In this document: piece by piece, positions 39,574-51,429 of the stretch
Layout of the letters: every line of letters starts with the position of its first letter
Numbering within the stretch: position 1 is the first letter of the stretch
NCBI GenBank assembly: GCA_013396915.1
Contig: VWZL01004590.1
Location: forward strand, 418,361-482,360
DNA: 64,000 nt
Reading direction: 5' to 3'
Source: Stercorarius parasiticus
Lineage: Eukaryota > Chordata > Aves > Charadriiformes > Stercorariidae
The notes under the pieces: model-generated
Seen by the model: only the letters and a program-made list of their open reading frames with translations
Told to the model about the DNA's origin: nothing
Databases searched by the model: none
Program-made: the position numbers and the translations under genes

Positions 39574-40119
39574 CCTTCCCCTCCCCGGCCCGGAAGCAAT
39601 CGCGGGCTGGCTGGATATCAGGCCGCGGGTGGAAGCATCTTCAAGTTAATTAGGTGACAAGATGCTGGGAAAGGCTGCAGCAGAGCAGTAATGGTCCACG
39701 CAGTTTCAGTCCCCCCCAGCCCTCAGCTGCTGCGAGCCATTAGTTGCAAGGAAGTGCTGGATCTACACCATTTCCTTCTCCAGGGCTTATTATTCACACA
39801 TTCTGGCAAATGCACGCCTCTCCCAAGAGAGGTCTGCCGTACAGCTGGTGTGAAGAGGTTCTTGAAATAGCAATCGGCCTCAAGATCTTTCCATCACACC
39901 AGGGAAAGGTGCATTTCTGGGGAACAGGCCAAGGTCACCAAGTTATGGGCTGGCAGCGCCAGTTCTGCAGTCTAAAGGAGAGGGGATGGCACAGAAGTTC
40001 TGCACCAAGCCCCCACATAACCTAAAGAGCATCTCCGGTTCAGCATTAACACCGTGTCTGTCTGCAAGCAAGTAGTCAGAGAGGCTCCCGAACCCTGGGT
40101 CACGGCAGGCACCATGGGA

Positions 40120-40186
40120 TGCATCAGTTCAATTGCCTTCAATGATCTTAAAGGTCTTTTCTAACCTAAACAATTCTATGATGATT
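40120..40186 (+). mobile_element. Degraded CR1 LINE 3' fragment
   Basis: The plus strand carries AATGATCTTAAAGGTCTTTT, then CTAACCTAAACAATTCTATG ATG, a diverged copy of the CR1 3' end (GATCTTTAAGGTCCCTTCCAACC...ATTCTATGA). It is oriented opposite to the genes and lies just upstream of the long-form DNAJC6 promoter. Confidence 0.75.
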
Positions 40187-43100
40187 ATCCCAAGCCCCTG
40201 CCTGTGCAACTGCTGGCTTAAAACTGTTGTCACCCAGCTGAAGAAGCACCACCACCAATTGCTAGGCCATTTTTGTTGTTAGGTCTCGCCAGTCTGTTTT
40301 TAGCTGTTTGCAAGTAAACAGACTTTAGACCAACACAAAGCGTGTCCTCGAACAACTGATGAGCCATACCTCGCTCGATGCATTTTGCAGCCACAGCTAC
40401 TAAATCATAATTTCATTGTACATGGAGCAGAGGAACTGAAGGATGCTCCAGAGGAAATGACTGCCATTAAACTCTCCTAAATGGATTTCTTTTTAATTTA
40501 AGGAAAAACAAAGGCAAAAAGAAGCCATAGCATCCAGACACAAGTACGCCTTCAATCTCTTACAGAAAGGACGGAAGGTACTCCGCTTAGAAAAATAGTG
40601 TGGGTTTGCTTCTAAAGCAACAGTATCAATAAGCACCTTTGTAGCAATAACCAAAACTTGAAATATTACTGACATTTGACTTAAACTTTCCTGTTTAACA
40701 CTCCAGGGCAGTGGGCATCTGGTACAGCCATACCTCATCATGTGCTATTGTTTATATAACTCCTGCAATTTTATATTACAGTGCAGACAAGGTACATCTG
40801 TGACCCAGAATTTTCTCAGAAAAATCCAAGCAGATTTACAAGCAGCAAACTAAAATGAACTAACCTGACGTAAACGGTTCACAGTTAGCAGCGGTAACAG
40901 CTTGAACTCGAGGTTAGAAATATGTATTTTCTACCCCCTCATTACCGGGCTCTTCATACATGGGTCTGTACGGAGCAATACACAGATTGCAATGCTCGCC
41001 CGTAGGAATGGGTCACCTCCCTCTCGGTACCCATATGCAGCAATTTAATAAAGAAAAAATAAAAATGCAGGTATTTTTACTAGGGATCACATCTGTTAGT
41101 CTCTTCTAATCAACCTAGGATACAACAATCCCTGTGCTCTAGGATAAAAATGGGAAATCTGGGGGGGTCAAGGTGGGTTTTCATATATTTTGCTTGCTCA
41201 GGAAACAGCCTGAGCATGAAAACCCGGGCTGCGAGGTGAAGGGGGCACATAAGGCTGTGTAACATTTCCATGAGCACTCAAGCACGCTCACACTGGAGGT
41301 AACTGCAGCCTGTTAGAGGGAACAAGCTGGGGAACCTGGCACAACACAACACCCTACACAACCTCTCCCCCATCTTAAACTGTCCCCTATGGTCTCTAGC
41401 CTACTCTGCTGCCTTTATCCCTCAACTCAAGAAGCTCAGCTTAGATAACCTCATATCCTAAACCCAGAAGCCGTGTCTCTAAGCAGCGAGCGGCAAGGGT
41501 CTGTCTGCATTAGGGAGCAAAAGGAAAGTCCTACTGAAAATGTTCTCGTGGAAAAAGGGTACAAGCAAGAGGAGAGGTTCACTCCAGCAGGAATTATAGC
41601 TCACCCCTCTCCAAGTACCGGAGCAGGTCCAGAACTTCCCCAGCAGTTGTCACTGCCCGCTGGAGCCTCACAGCATGACTTTGGCTCAACGTTTCCTACC
41701 CAATGTTGATGCCACTGTCACCTCTGCAGAAGCAGAGTACAGTCATACTCAGAAAGAAAAAAAAAATTTCTTCTCCTTGTGGAAAGAAATGAATTAATAA
41801 TGGAACCAACATTTTTCCCAGGATTTGGGGGAATCAGAGCTTGCTTTCCCTCCAAGGAGTCCCAAACGAGAATCTCCACCATAGCCCGAAGCTCTACCCT
41901 GGAGAAAGAAGGTTCTGCAAAGCAATCGGTGCAGGCACCAAGTGGGGACAGTGCAGCCTCTCCAGGGGGTCTTGGGGCAGAGGAGGGAGGAGGCAACAGA
42001 CTTCAAAATCCCATCCTCGCTCATAATTGCCACAAAGACAAACACAAAGAGATGGGATTAGAGGAGCACATTGTGTGGGATTTGGTTGAAACTGCACTTA
42101 TCCATGCATTTTTCCAGCCCTATGGAAAGTTCAACTGAAGAGAACATATGAAGCGATAGTCCACTCTCCCCCGACTCTTCCTTTGAGTCAGGCTAATGAA
42201 GGGCCACATGGTTTCTCTCTTTTGGAGGTCTACAGTATAAAGAATACCATATACAAAAAAATCCAAAATGAAATAACATGTTAAAGTGCACATGACTTTC
42301 AAAAAAGAGAGTGAAGAAAGAAGAGCTAGGGAATCAGCTACTTAGAAAAATTCATTGACATCCTTGCACATTTATTGAGCGGTGGCTAACGATACTACAG
42401 CATCTAGAGGGATTCTGTTGGAATGGTAAGGCTGGCAGGTGCCATTAGGGCTGTGGGAGATGTTAACGACATGCTAAGGAGGATTGTGTGTTGCTCAAGA
42501 CTCAAGAGATACAAACTCTCTCCCTGTTACTGACCTTGGAAAAGTCAATTGATTTGCCAGCCTCTAACTCTCCGTCTTTTCTCTGGCTGGGTTGCAGCCT
42601 CTCCTGAGTAAAGTCTCTTTCCGTAGCTGTAATCAAGCACTACCTATACTGAGGTGCAATTTCATTTTTTTTCCACCTCTCCTCCAACTAGATGAACAGT
42701 TAAGGTGAAATATTATACTCTTAATTCTTCACGAACACACTCAAACTGCGGAGTGCTGTGAGAATTACAAGTATAGCTTGAAAATTAATTTAATATCTGG
42801 AGCAACACTTTTAAAACTCAAAACACTAAACATTTTTTCCAAAATTACTCCACTGTGAACAATGAACTCTCCCTGCACAAAGCATACATACTCTAGAGAA
42901 TTAACATTTTTGCCTTTTCCCTTGTCAAAGCACTCAAATCCTAATCAAATAACTTTAATACACAGACTCTCGAATTCAGCATTCCAATACCTTCAACACT
43001 CCGATAGCAAGTACTCTATAAAATGGGCTTTCAAAAAAACAAAGCAGCACAAGCTCTTTAGCTCTGCTTACCTTCCTTGAAACCTCGCAACGAGCATCTA

Positions 43101-46100
43101 GGGCATTCAGCCACGGTGATGTTCTGGAGAACCCTTTAGCGGCCCAGTACCCCCCTCCCCATCACACATTGCCACCTCGTCAAGGGTTTGAGCTGGGCTA
43201 TGAGCCACCCTGCCAGCAGAACGGGGCTTAAACACCTGTATAAACTGAAGCAGTGTGAGAAACTTCTGATGGTCTGAAAAGAAATAAATAAATAACAGCC
43301 ACCACCTTTTTGTGTTTGTTTAGTACCCAGACCTACAGCACGGCCATCACCATACATGTTAGGTAGCAGGGCATTGCTTGAGATTTTGCCACTTGATCTA
43401 GCCAGTCATCAAAAATTTGGTGCAGCAAAGGCGTCTTTCCTGACCTAAAGACTAATTTGGTACAGAACTGACAGCTGTGTCTATGTCAGCATCACACTTA
43501 CCCCCCTAGAAGCCCCACAGCCTCATAAAAACACAGAATAAACCTAACTCCCGGCCCTTCCCCAGCCACCACACTGAGCCATGGGGGTCACAACCCTGCT
43601 CATAGCAGCTCAGCCCCACCAGGCAGGGAAGAGCATGCTCCATGGGGGTCAGCTCTAACCTCAGTGCCTACGGCATTTTTCCAGCAGGAAAGAAAGAGCA
43701 TCACCACATTTTTCTGCCAGGTCTTTCCTCCTGGACCCACCCCATAGCAATTTTACTCCGGCAAGTGCCCACTCCCATGCTCTTAGAAAAGTCTGTCCCA
43801 CCACCTACCTCCCCAGGCAGTATTGACACCAGCATCTCCATCCCTGTGACGTTCAAGTCCTTCACAGCTGCCAGCACTTTAAATAAGAGCCAGCTGCTTA
43901 ACCCTGATTAAGCAAACCTGATTGAATTGTTTACAGCCAGCAAGCTCCTTGTCTGGGCTAGGACCACCCCGGGGACCATCAGCGAGCAGCACAGATGAGC
44001 TGGAAGAAATAATGCCACTGCATTGTGGGTCATTACTGCCACAGATAAAGAATATCTTATTTTTTCTATTTTATTTTTGGCCTGGTGTGTGCAAACGTAA
44101 ACCAAAGATCTTAAAAGCCTTAAGCCACATAGCATCATTTGGATTAGCTTCGAGAAAGTGTTACGTCTTGATTGCGTCTGCTGCTCTCCATTCAACTCAC
44201 CTGGTTCTTGTCACCTTAGAAGAGTATTGCGTTTCCCTCCTGAGGAAGGCTTAGCGTAGTGAGGAACAAAAGCAAAGCTGTGGTGAGAGCCAAAACAATT
44301 CCACCTCAGAAGGGGGTCACAGGTTTTTTGTTGTTTTTTTTCAAAGGCACCCATTCAGAAGTCGCAACAGCTTACTAAGGTCATCAGGAGGTTACATGAT
44401 ATCACCCTTTTTGCTTTACTTCTTGTCCTAAGAAAACCGGAATCAAAACACCTCCTCCAGCCTTCCCAGCAATGTTTTGTCAAATCAGTCTCAGCCTTTA
44501 CAAGAGGCAATGAATAAACTTTTACATGTACAGCCAAAGGATTTACCTTACAACTCATCTCTGAGGCCAGCTTAGAAAAACCAGTGTCTTCCAAACAATC
44601 ATTTTCTCTAAAAATAGACAGACCTTCAGTCTGGGACTGCCTTGAACTTGGGTTGAGTCCTACCCTGTCCCAGCGTTAGCCAGACCCAACATCCCTCTAG
44701 CCGGAGCCTTCACATCACTCTTATATTTTATCCATAGGCACCAGCCTCCCCTCTTGCAGGCTCTGAATGCGTTGAGGCAATCGGGGAGGACGCGTAGGGC
44801 TCTTTCCTGGCAGTTCATTGTCGTAGCAGTGGCGATAGCTGACAAAATAAAACCCAGGAGCCATCCCGTCACAATTCCTGCTCCTGTAGAATAATCAATT
44901 CCATGCTCTTCGCATTTCCATGTTCAGCCAAAATGTGGGTCAAGCACAAATGACCTGCGACCTGTACGGCAAGGATCACACTTCTTGCCCTCTCATCTCG
45001 AGGCTCCATTCATTACTTGGGCAGTGCCACGGGCTGGTCAGGAGCATCGATTCCTGTCCGCTACTCTGGGAACAGGCACGTGATAGGAAAATGGGTACAG
45101 GCTCTCGGTACGGAGCCAGAAACACAATTTCAAAGCGGTACCCGGACTTGTGCTGAGGGTAAATAAGTGGTATTTGGCCTGGAGTCAAGGATGGCCATGT
45201 GGTTCCTTTCTCTGTACGTGGGAATAGCGTGGCCATGCCTGGGGTTGCTGGGGAAGTAAGGAGCTGTCACGCCTGCCCGTGAGCGCTGGCTACGCAGGGC
45301 AGTGTCGTGTACGTCACCGGTGTGGGATGTGGTGTGCCACAGGCAAATAGGGCTGGTTTATGGGCATCCAGGTGGAGAGAGCGGGGTCAAATGATCTAAT
45401 CCTTTGTTAACCCCCCCCTTGATATTCAGGAACTTCCAAACTGACCGTTCCTGTCCTCTTCATCTCTAATGAAAAGCAGACGTGGGCCTGAGAAAGCTTC
45501 GGCGTTGTTTGCAGGTGTTAGACTCAATTAAACCTTCACTTTTCTTCCTCAGAGGAAGCCTTGAGCCTTTGCTGTGGTGAAACCTACCTGCGACACACAG
45601 CGCCTCGCTGACAGCCGGAGCTCCGGTGAATGTGTTCTCCAGTGATGGACACTGCAGAACATATTCCCGAGAATTTGTCAAGCAACAGCCGTAATTCCAT
45701 TTCAGAGGTGTTCATGGTCCTCATGCAAGCATCTCTAGAAGGAAACCCTTGTTGGCAGGATGAGTGATGGCAGAGAAAGCATCGCAACCACTCCCACAAA
45801 GGCGTTCCTCCTTGCACCAAAACTTGAGTATAATTACCCTGAGAGCGTCTGGGGAGTTTGAGCGGGACAGTTTCACCGTGCGCTATCAGGAACCTCGGCA
45901 AGGCTGCTCCTGCTTTGCTTACTCACCAAATCAATTTGGGCACGCCGGTGAGCCTGTACGGCTCCTTGTTATTATTTTGTTTTCCAGGGACACTCGGATG
46001 TGACGAGTGTTTGACTCCGTTATCTTCTTTCCCATCCTTTCCTCTCCGTGATAGCGCACACCGTTAAATGTATCGCTGTGTCTGCGTATTTGCTATTTCT

Positions 46101-49100
46101 TGCCTTTCCGCCTTGTTTAAGCGCTGTCAGGGATGATACACAACTTACTCGCTCCAGCCCAAGACTTTGTTTCGCAGTATTTAAGGATTTGACTGGCTCC
46201 TCAGCAGCGCCGAGCTGTGGAGCTGTTGCCAAAGGCTGTTGTAGATGCTAAAAATGTACATGCCACACAAAGAGGGTGGAGAAATGGATGGGAAAACCAA
46301 ATCTATACGGGGCCATTAAACAGGAGTGTATCACTGTTAGCTCAGGAAGTCCCCAGCCTGTAAACTTAGAAAATTGGAGGCTGTACAGCCGTTCATACAA
46401 TTCCTCAGGCCAAAATCAGATAATTTAGGGAAAAATCAGGTATTTTGCTGCCTAACTAGTGTTCATTCATCATTCCCCATTTGCTGTAAGTGGCTAAATA
46501 CCAAGAAAAATGTGGGCACAGCCCTCCCAAAGCCTGTCTGCAAGCCTGCAAAACATGTATATGTGTAATCCCCGCTCGAATGACAGGCACAAGTTCAGAA
46601 ACACACGAACCTTTCCGTTAGCAACAAGAGAAGTTCTGCGTTCATTAACCAAGACAGAGGTGGGCCCGTAGTTGGAAAAATCTCAGCTTTGTGTTAAACC
46701 TGGCTAATTGCAACTTGCAACGAGTTAAAAAGCTGAATTACTCAGCTCATGCACTTGTAATGCGTAGCTGCAGCTTGCATTAGCAGGGGCATTTAAAACA
46801 ATACAATGCCCGGATCTTTGCTTTTTTAAACACATATCAAAAGCCCAAAGTGTAATTTTGCATTTCTTTTCAGCAGGTTGTTGTTTGCGTTGGAAAATGG
46901 CTGGTGGTAAAAACAAGGAGAAAAATTATAGAAGCGTGTGAGTCATCACGGGGCAACTCCAGCTCCTGCTGCTGTGCTCGGGGTCGGACCCAGCAGCAAA
47001 TCATAGAACGAAAAGAGTCAGGTCATTGCTCGCAGGTGGCTCCGACCAAGGACCCCTCAATGCGGTGAGTCTTCCCATGAAAACAGAAGGGAAATTACAG
47101 TCGGCACTGGCAGCCCGTGCCGATGGCTGTCGCCCGTCTCACTCCCATTGCTACTTCATTTTAGGATGTACGGGATGGGGGTTTCCTTTGGGAGAACAGG
47201 CCGGGGGGATGAGTATCTTCACTCCAAGCTTCAAAGTGGTGGTTTCTCTTGGATGGACGTGTAACTGAGGTCTGGCTGACGAAGGGTAGGAAGATACAGG
47301 TGGGCCTGCTGGCACAGGAAGGTTCGCCAGAAACCCAACACATCCCCACTGAAGTGGTTCTACCTTCTTACAGATTTTGGTAGCGCATTTTTTTATCCAA
47401 TACTAAAAGGAAAAATTATATTATTACAGCTTTGTTGTTCTGGCTGCTATATAAAACATCGAAAAATGGTGTCTGTCTCAGCTCACGGTATCTACTGACG
47501 GGTCCCGCATCACACCTAACCTCACACCTAACTGCCGCAGTTTGGGTTCAGAGCTGTAACTGCTCATCATTCCAAAGTAATGCTCAAGCAGATGCTCCAG
47601 GGCTGCGTATGCTCCCTCCCACAATCTGTTTTCAATCCGCAGGGCGCTCTGCAGTTTTGGAAGAATAGGCTGGACGCAATTCAAGGGGAGAGACACCCAG
47701 TTGCATTGGCGAGGGAATAGCTTCCAGCGGATCATCATGACTTTGGATGCAGGCTGTAAATTCAGTGGTGCGGGAGCAGAGGTCTGGTCCTCAGTGGCAT
47801 TCCAGCCCCTTTAAGCAAGGCAGGGAGCCGGGCTGGGAATGGAAAACCCTCAGCCTTCTCCTGGCGACCCATTTACACCACGCAAGGTAACAAACCCCAC
47901 TTTGGTATTCCTGCAACACTGAATCAGCCTTTTGTGGATCCCCCAGCTTGGCCGCTTGTCTGGCAATGCGTCGCTGGGATGCCTTCGAGATGCCAGGCAA
48001 TAGAAAAGCTCCGTGAACATCCAGATGAAGCCTGATTGGCTCAGCGGAAAGGATTGAAAGCGATCTTCCTCGGCCGGCGATGCCTCTGCGCTGCTGTAAG
48101 AGCTCAGCGAGAGCTGCTCCGCGCCGGGGGATGCTCTCCCCGAGGCTGCCAACAGCCCTGAGCCAGGGGCAGGGGATGGAGCTGGGGGAAATTGACGGCT
48201 CTACCCTGATCCACCTGGGGTTTTCCATACCATTTGGGGCAGGAAAGCGTTTGTCATCATGTATGTTAACTCAGAAAGTAATATTGCAGGGGGCTAGCCG
48301 CTACCACGTGGCTTTAAAATAATTATGCCATGTGGCTCCCAGGCTGGGAGTTTTACGTGGAAGTGTTTCAGCTTAAATACCTTGAAAAAAAAAAAAATCT
48401 GTCGGGGTGGGAAATTAATGCTGGGAGTATATGTGTGCGGAGTCGGAGAGCCTGCCCATATCCTACCCCGCGGTGCCTTCACAAGTGCCCCCGCGCCGGG
48501 GCAGAGACCCGCGCACAGACATCGTACCGCGGAGAAACCTTGGCTAACTGGAAAGCGAATTGCTCTTTCTGTGAAGTTTTCCATGAAAACTATTACTTGG
48601 AAAAGGAATTCAAGTGTTTGGGTAATTTCTTCTTCGCTCCCACGGTCTGGGGAAGGCAATAAAGTTCACAAGTTTCCTGCACGGCAAAAAAAACCCATTT
48701 CAGAGGATTTGGAGAAAATCCTGGCCCTCGCCTCAGTCTGCCTGCAGGATTTTGCTCCGCACACCCGGTTTCTCCCTCTCTCTGCCTCCCAGCCACGATT
48801 CAGGGATGTAAGAGATACCACTCCCCATCCTTATTATTTCTGGTTACTGAAGACAAGAACTTACTCAGGAGAAAGAAATCTCTGCGCTGTTTACAGTGCC
48901 TATCAAAACAGGGCCTCATACACTATTGCAATGTAAGCTACTGTAAAAGTTCATAAAATATTATTTATAATTTAGTATTAAATAATAAAAAGTAATATTT
49001 ATAGAATTTTAATGTTGAGAGCTTCCCACAGCTGCTTTATCCACCCCTGAAAAAAGCATCTATAATCTAATCGTTACGGCAGATGGAAATTACAGTATCT

Positions 49101-49956
49101 CGGGCCGGCCCGGTCGCAGCTGGGATTTCCAGACCATGTTCCCAGCAGCCAGAGGTTTTTCTTCTCCAGATCTGGGCACCGCGGGACACCACGCACCCAG
49201 CAAAGATCGGACCCCCATAAGCAGCTGCGCAGCGGTTTCAGACATCTCCCTGTCCCCGGAGCATCCTGGGAGAGGCGCAGCCGCCCTTTTGGGTCCGGCC
49301 GTTCATCATAGACGCTGGGGGTATATCCTCTGCTACATCCCCCGCACGCTGGTGATGCTAATTCCCTTCACAAGGCGAATTTCAGCCACCTGAGCAGAGC
49401 TGGGGGTATGGCAAAATACAGCCTTGTGTTGTTGGCACCGAGCCCCCGAGCCTCGGTAGCCCAATTTTAATCCCAAAACCCAAGCGGCACAATGCGGGTA
49501 CCAAACTCTCCACCACTACAATCCAGCGATCCCCATTTTCCACGTGGACCCAGGGGCTGCCACCATATTTTTGCAGCAAAGCGGGCCGGATTTTAGCAAA
49601 TCCTGCCCAAAAATCCAGCTTGGAGGGCTCGCAGAGAGCGCGGCGGCGGGTGCAGCGGGAGGCCCCGGGATTAATCTGCAGCGGGGCAAAGCCGTCCGCG
49701 AGGGGGATTAGTCAAGTCAGCAATTAAACGTTGGCGCTTAACGCTGCCGGCGGCCCGCAGGAAAAACCCGGCGCTCAAGGACAAAATGCGGTTCCTCCTT
49801 AAAGGCTGCGGCCGCTCCGAAATGCTGCATCTATCGGCTGGGAGCGTTTCTGGGACCGTAAACAAGCCGGCTGTGTCACGGCTGGCTAAATATAGTGCAG
49901 CCCGGCTCGTCTTCATGCTGCCTGTGCCATCTGAATTACTTGGTACGCTGATTTGA

Positions 49957-49986
49957 TTTTTATTTATTTATTTATTTATTTATTTT
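49957..49986. repeat. (TTTA)n microsatellite
   Basis: About seven uninterrupted TTTA units on the plus strand, in the DNAJC6 upstream intron. Confidence 0.9.
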
Positions 49987-50112
49987 CTCAGGGAAGGCTA
50001 TGACTAAGAGAAATCCACGGTTGGAGGGATATCAGAAGATGGAGGCCCCAGTCTAAATGCCGAAGGTGAATAAAGTCTGTAGTTTGCAGTCCTCGGGGCC
50101 TGTCCAAAATAT

Positions 50113-50133
50113 TCCTCCCCCTCCTCCTCCTCC

Positions 50134-50164
<31 letters not shown>

Positions 50165-50166
50165 CT
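50113..50166. repeat. (CCT)n / (GGA)n microsatellite
   Basis: About 50 bases of nearly perfect CCT triplets on the plus strand, which are GGA on the transcribed-sense (minus) strand. It lies about 1 kb inside the first intron of the upstream-initiated DNAJC6 transcript. Confidence 0.9.
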
Positions 50167-51009
50167 TGGCAGTCCCCAAAATAAGACTGTAATAACGACA
50201 GCCACAAATGCATCAGCAAAACATTAAATATTTCCTGATATTCCTGAGGTGATGCCGAGGGGGGTACACACCTACCTGAAGCAGCGGGACGGCGGGGAGC
50301 AGCAGCCCTGTCCCTGCTCTCCCCCCCCCGAGGCACCCACCTGGGGCTGCCCCAGCAGGGCTGAAGCAAATGCAATGATGGATGCATTTAGCTATATATA
50401 TATGGTTGGTTTTTTTTTCTCTTTTCTGGCCTGAAGTTGGGTTTTTAAAGAGAATGCAGCTCTGTATTTGTCTCGGCATAAGAACATGGGGGGTGGGGGG
50501 AAGGGGGGGTTTGAAGGTCAGCTTCCCAGTGGATGCGCTGCAAAAATGCTGGATTTCAGTATTTCACAGCAGCATTTATACACGCCAACGTACACCCAGT
50601 TACCCTTCCTGTAGGAAGTACAGCTACGCTCAGGTATATGCCGCGATTGTTATTTAAAGCCTGAAAATCACTCTTTTTTGTTTTTTTTTTCCTTCATCGA
50701 AGGCAATAACGCCCAAAGAGCTTTCACAGTCCTAAAACTGACAAACACCTATTTCGGGGTGCAAGACGAGATGCTCGTGTTCCGCGTGGGGCTGCTGAGG
50801 TATCCGGAGCGGGCGGCAGCTCGAGGCGATGAATCGCTATATACCGGGGTATATGTTGACGAATTCCAGCACCTTAACTTGCCGTCAGACAGCAATACGT
50901 GCGCCGCTGCCCGGAGAAGCAGTTTTCCGTGCAATACCTTCCCTCAAACCCATTACATAACAAGGCTTTAAAGCAGGAATTATTTTTTGGGGGGGCTTTT
51001 TCCCGAGCT

Positions 51010-51345
51010 GCAGGCTCCCAGCGCGCCTTCCCGAGGATTACTCAGCACGAATTGGCCGTCAACAACCTCCCCTCTTTCGCGGGGCGCCCCTCTCGCCCTT
51101 CTGCCGTCGCTCAGCCTTTCCTTACCTTGCTTTTCAGATCCGTGCATCCTCCTCCTCTCCCGGCTCCTGCGGCAGGGCGGCGGGGAGCCCGGCTGCGCTC
51201 CCGCACGCCGCCTCTCCCCTCCGCATTCGGCGGCCGTTGCCGGGTCACGGGGCGACGACGGCGGCCGCGGGCTGGGACGCCGCTGCCTGGGAACTGCGCT
51301 GCCGGGTTATATTTGGGATTACCGAGACTGAGGGAAGGATGAGGA
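51010..51345 (-). promoter_or_regulatory. CpG-rich promoter region of short-form DNAJC6
   Basis: Dense CpG sequence (many GCG, CGGCGG and CCGCCG words) surrounds the 22-base alternative coding exon. On the minus strand the ATG is preceded by GC-rich leader sequence up to about 51300. It ends abruptly into T-rich and ordinary sequence by 51430. This is the most CpG-dense block in the window apart from the long-form promoter. The exact start site is not determined. Confidence 0.65.
51126..51147 (-). CDS. DNAJC6: DNAJC6 alternative first coding exon, short form (22 coding bases)
   Basis: Within a CpG-rich block the minus strand reads ATG and then seven codons, MHGSEKQ, plus one G, followed by a strong donor GTAAGG. 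The phase is right to join exon 2 at 25395, giving [16 protein letters not shown]. From memory, the human 913-residue form begins [16 protein letters not shown], so length, position and the S-E-x-(K/Q)-G pattern agree. It lies 11.7 kb upstream of the long-form exon and would give a 928-residue protein. The match rests on only eight codons, but donor, phase and CpG setting all support it. The untranslated part of the exon extends to higher coordinates. Confidence 0.8.
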
Positions 51346-51429
51346 TGGAGGCAGACATATCACATCTTCTAAAATGTGGCATGGAGTGGGATCGGGAGTC
51401 TGCAGGGCTGATCCAGCAAGCGCAAACCT

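Larger units (their letters stand above)
39010..39650 (-). promoter_or_regulatory. GC-rich promoter/first-exon region of long-form DNAJC6
   Basis: GC- and CpG-rich sequence surrounds the long-form start codon, in sharp contrast to the AT-rich flanks. Upstream of the ATG (39454-39610) the plus strand has repeated GGGAGGGG/GGGCGGG runs, which are Sp1-like boxes and quadruplex candidates, interrupted by an eight-base gap at 39566-39573. No TATA box is evident. This fits a CpG-island promoter; the start site itself is not visible. Confidence 0.7.
39654..51000 (-). other. Intron of the upstream-initiated DNAJC6 transcript / flank of the long-form promoter
   Basis: About 11.4 kb lies between the two first exons. 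I found one CR1 3' fragment near 40120-40186, a (TTTA)n tract, a (CCT)n tract and several homopolymer runs. GC content rises from about 47.5 kb toward 51 kb. Open frames here (up to 203 codons at 48325-48936, plus strand) show no family resemblance. No exon or RNA gene is supported. Confidence 0.65.

Noticed and set aside
48325..48936. 203-codon plus-strand open frame
   Set aside because: No family resemblance, low-complexity start (a run of lysines from an A tract), and overlapping open frames on both strands; probably chance.
50004..50387. Glu/Arg-rich open frames across the (CCT)n tract
   Set aside because: The acidic and basic runs are translations of the triplet repeat, not a protein.
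50899..51342. 147-codon plus-strand open frame over the CpG block
   Set aside because: GC-rich sequence suppresses stop codons. The biologically sensible reading of this block is the minus-strand alternative first exon of DNAJC6.
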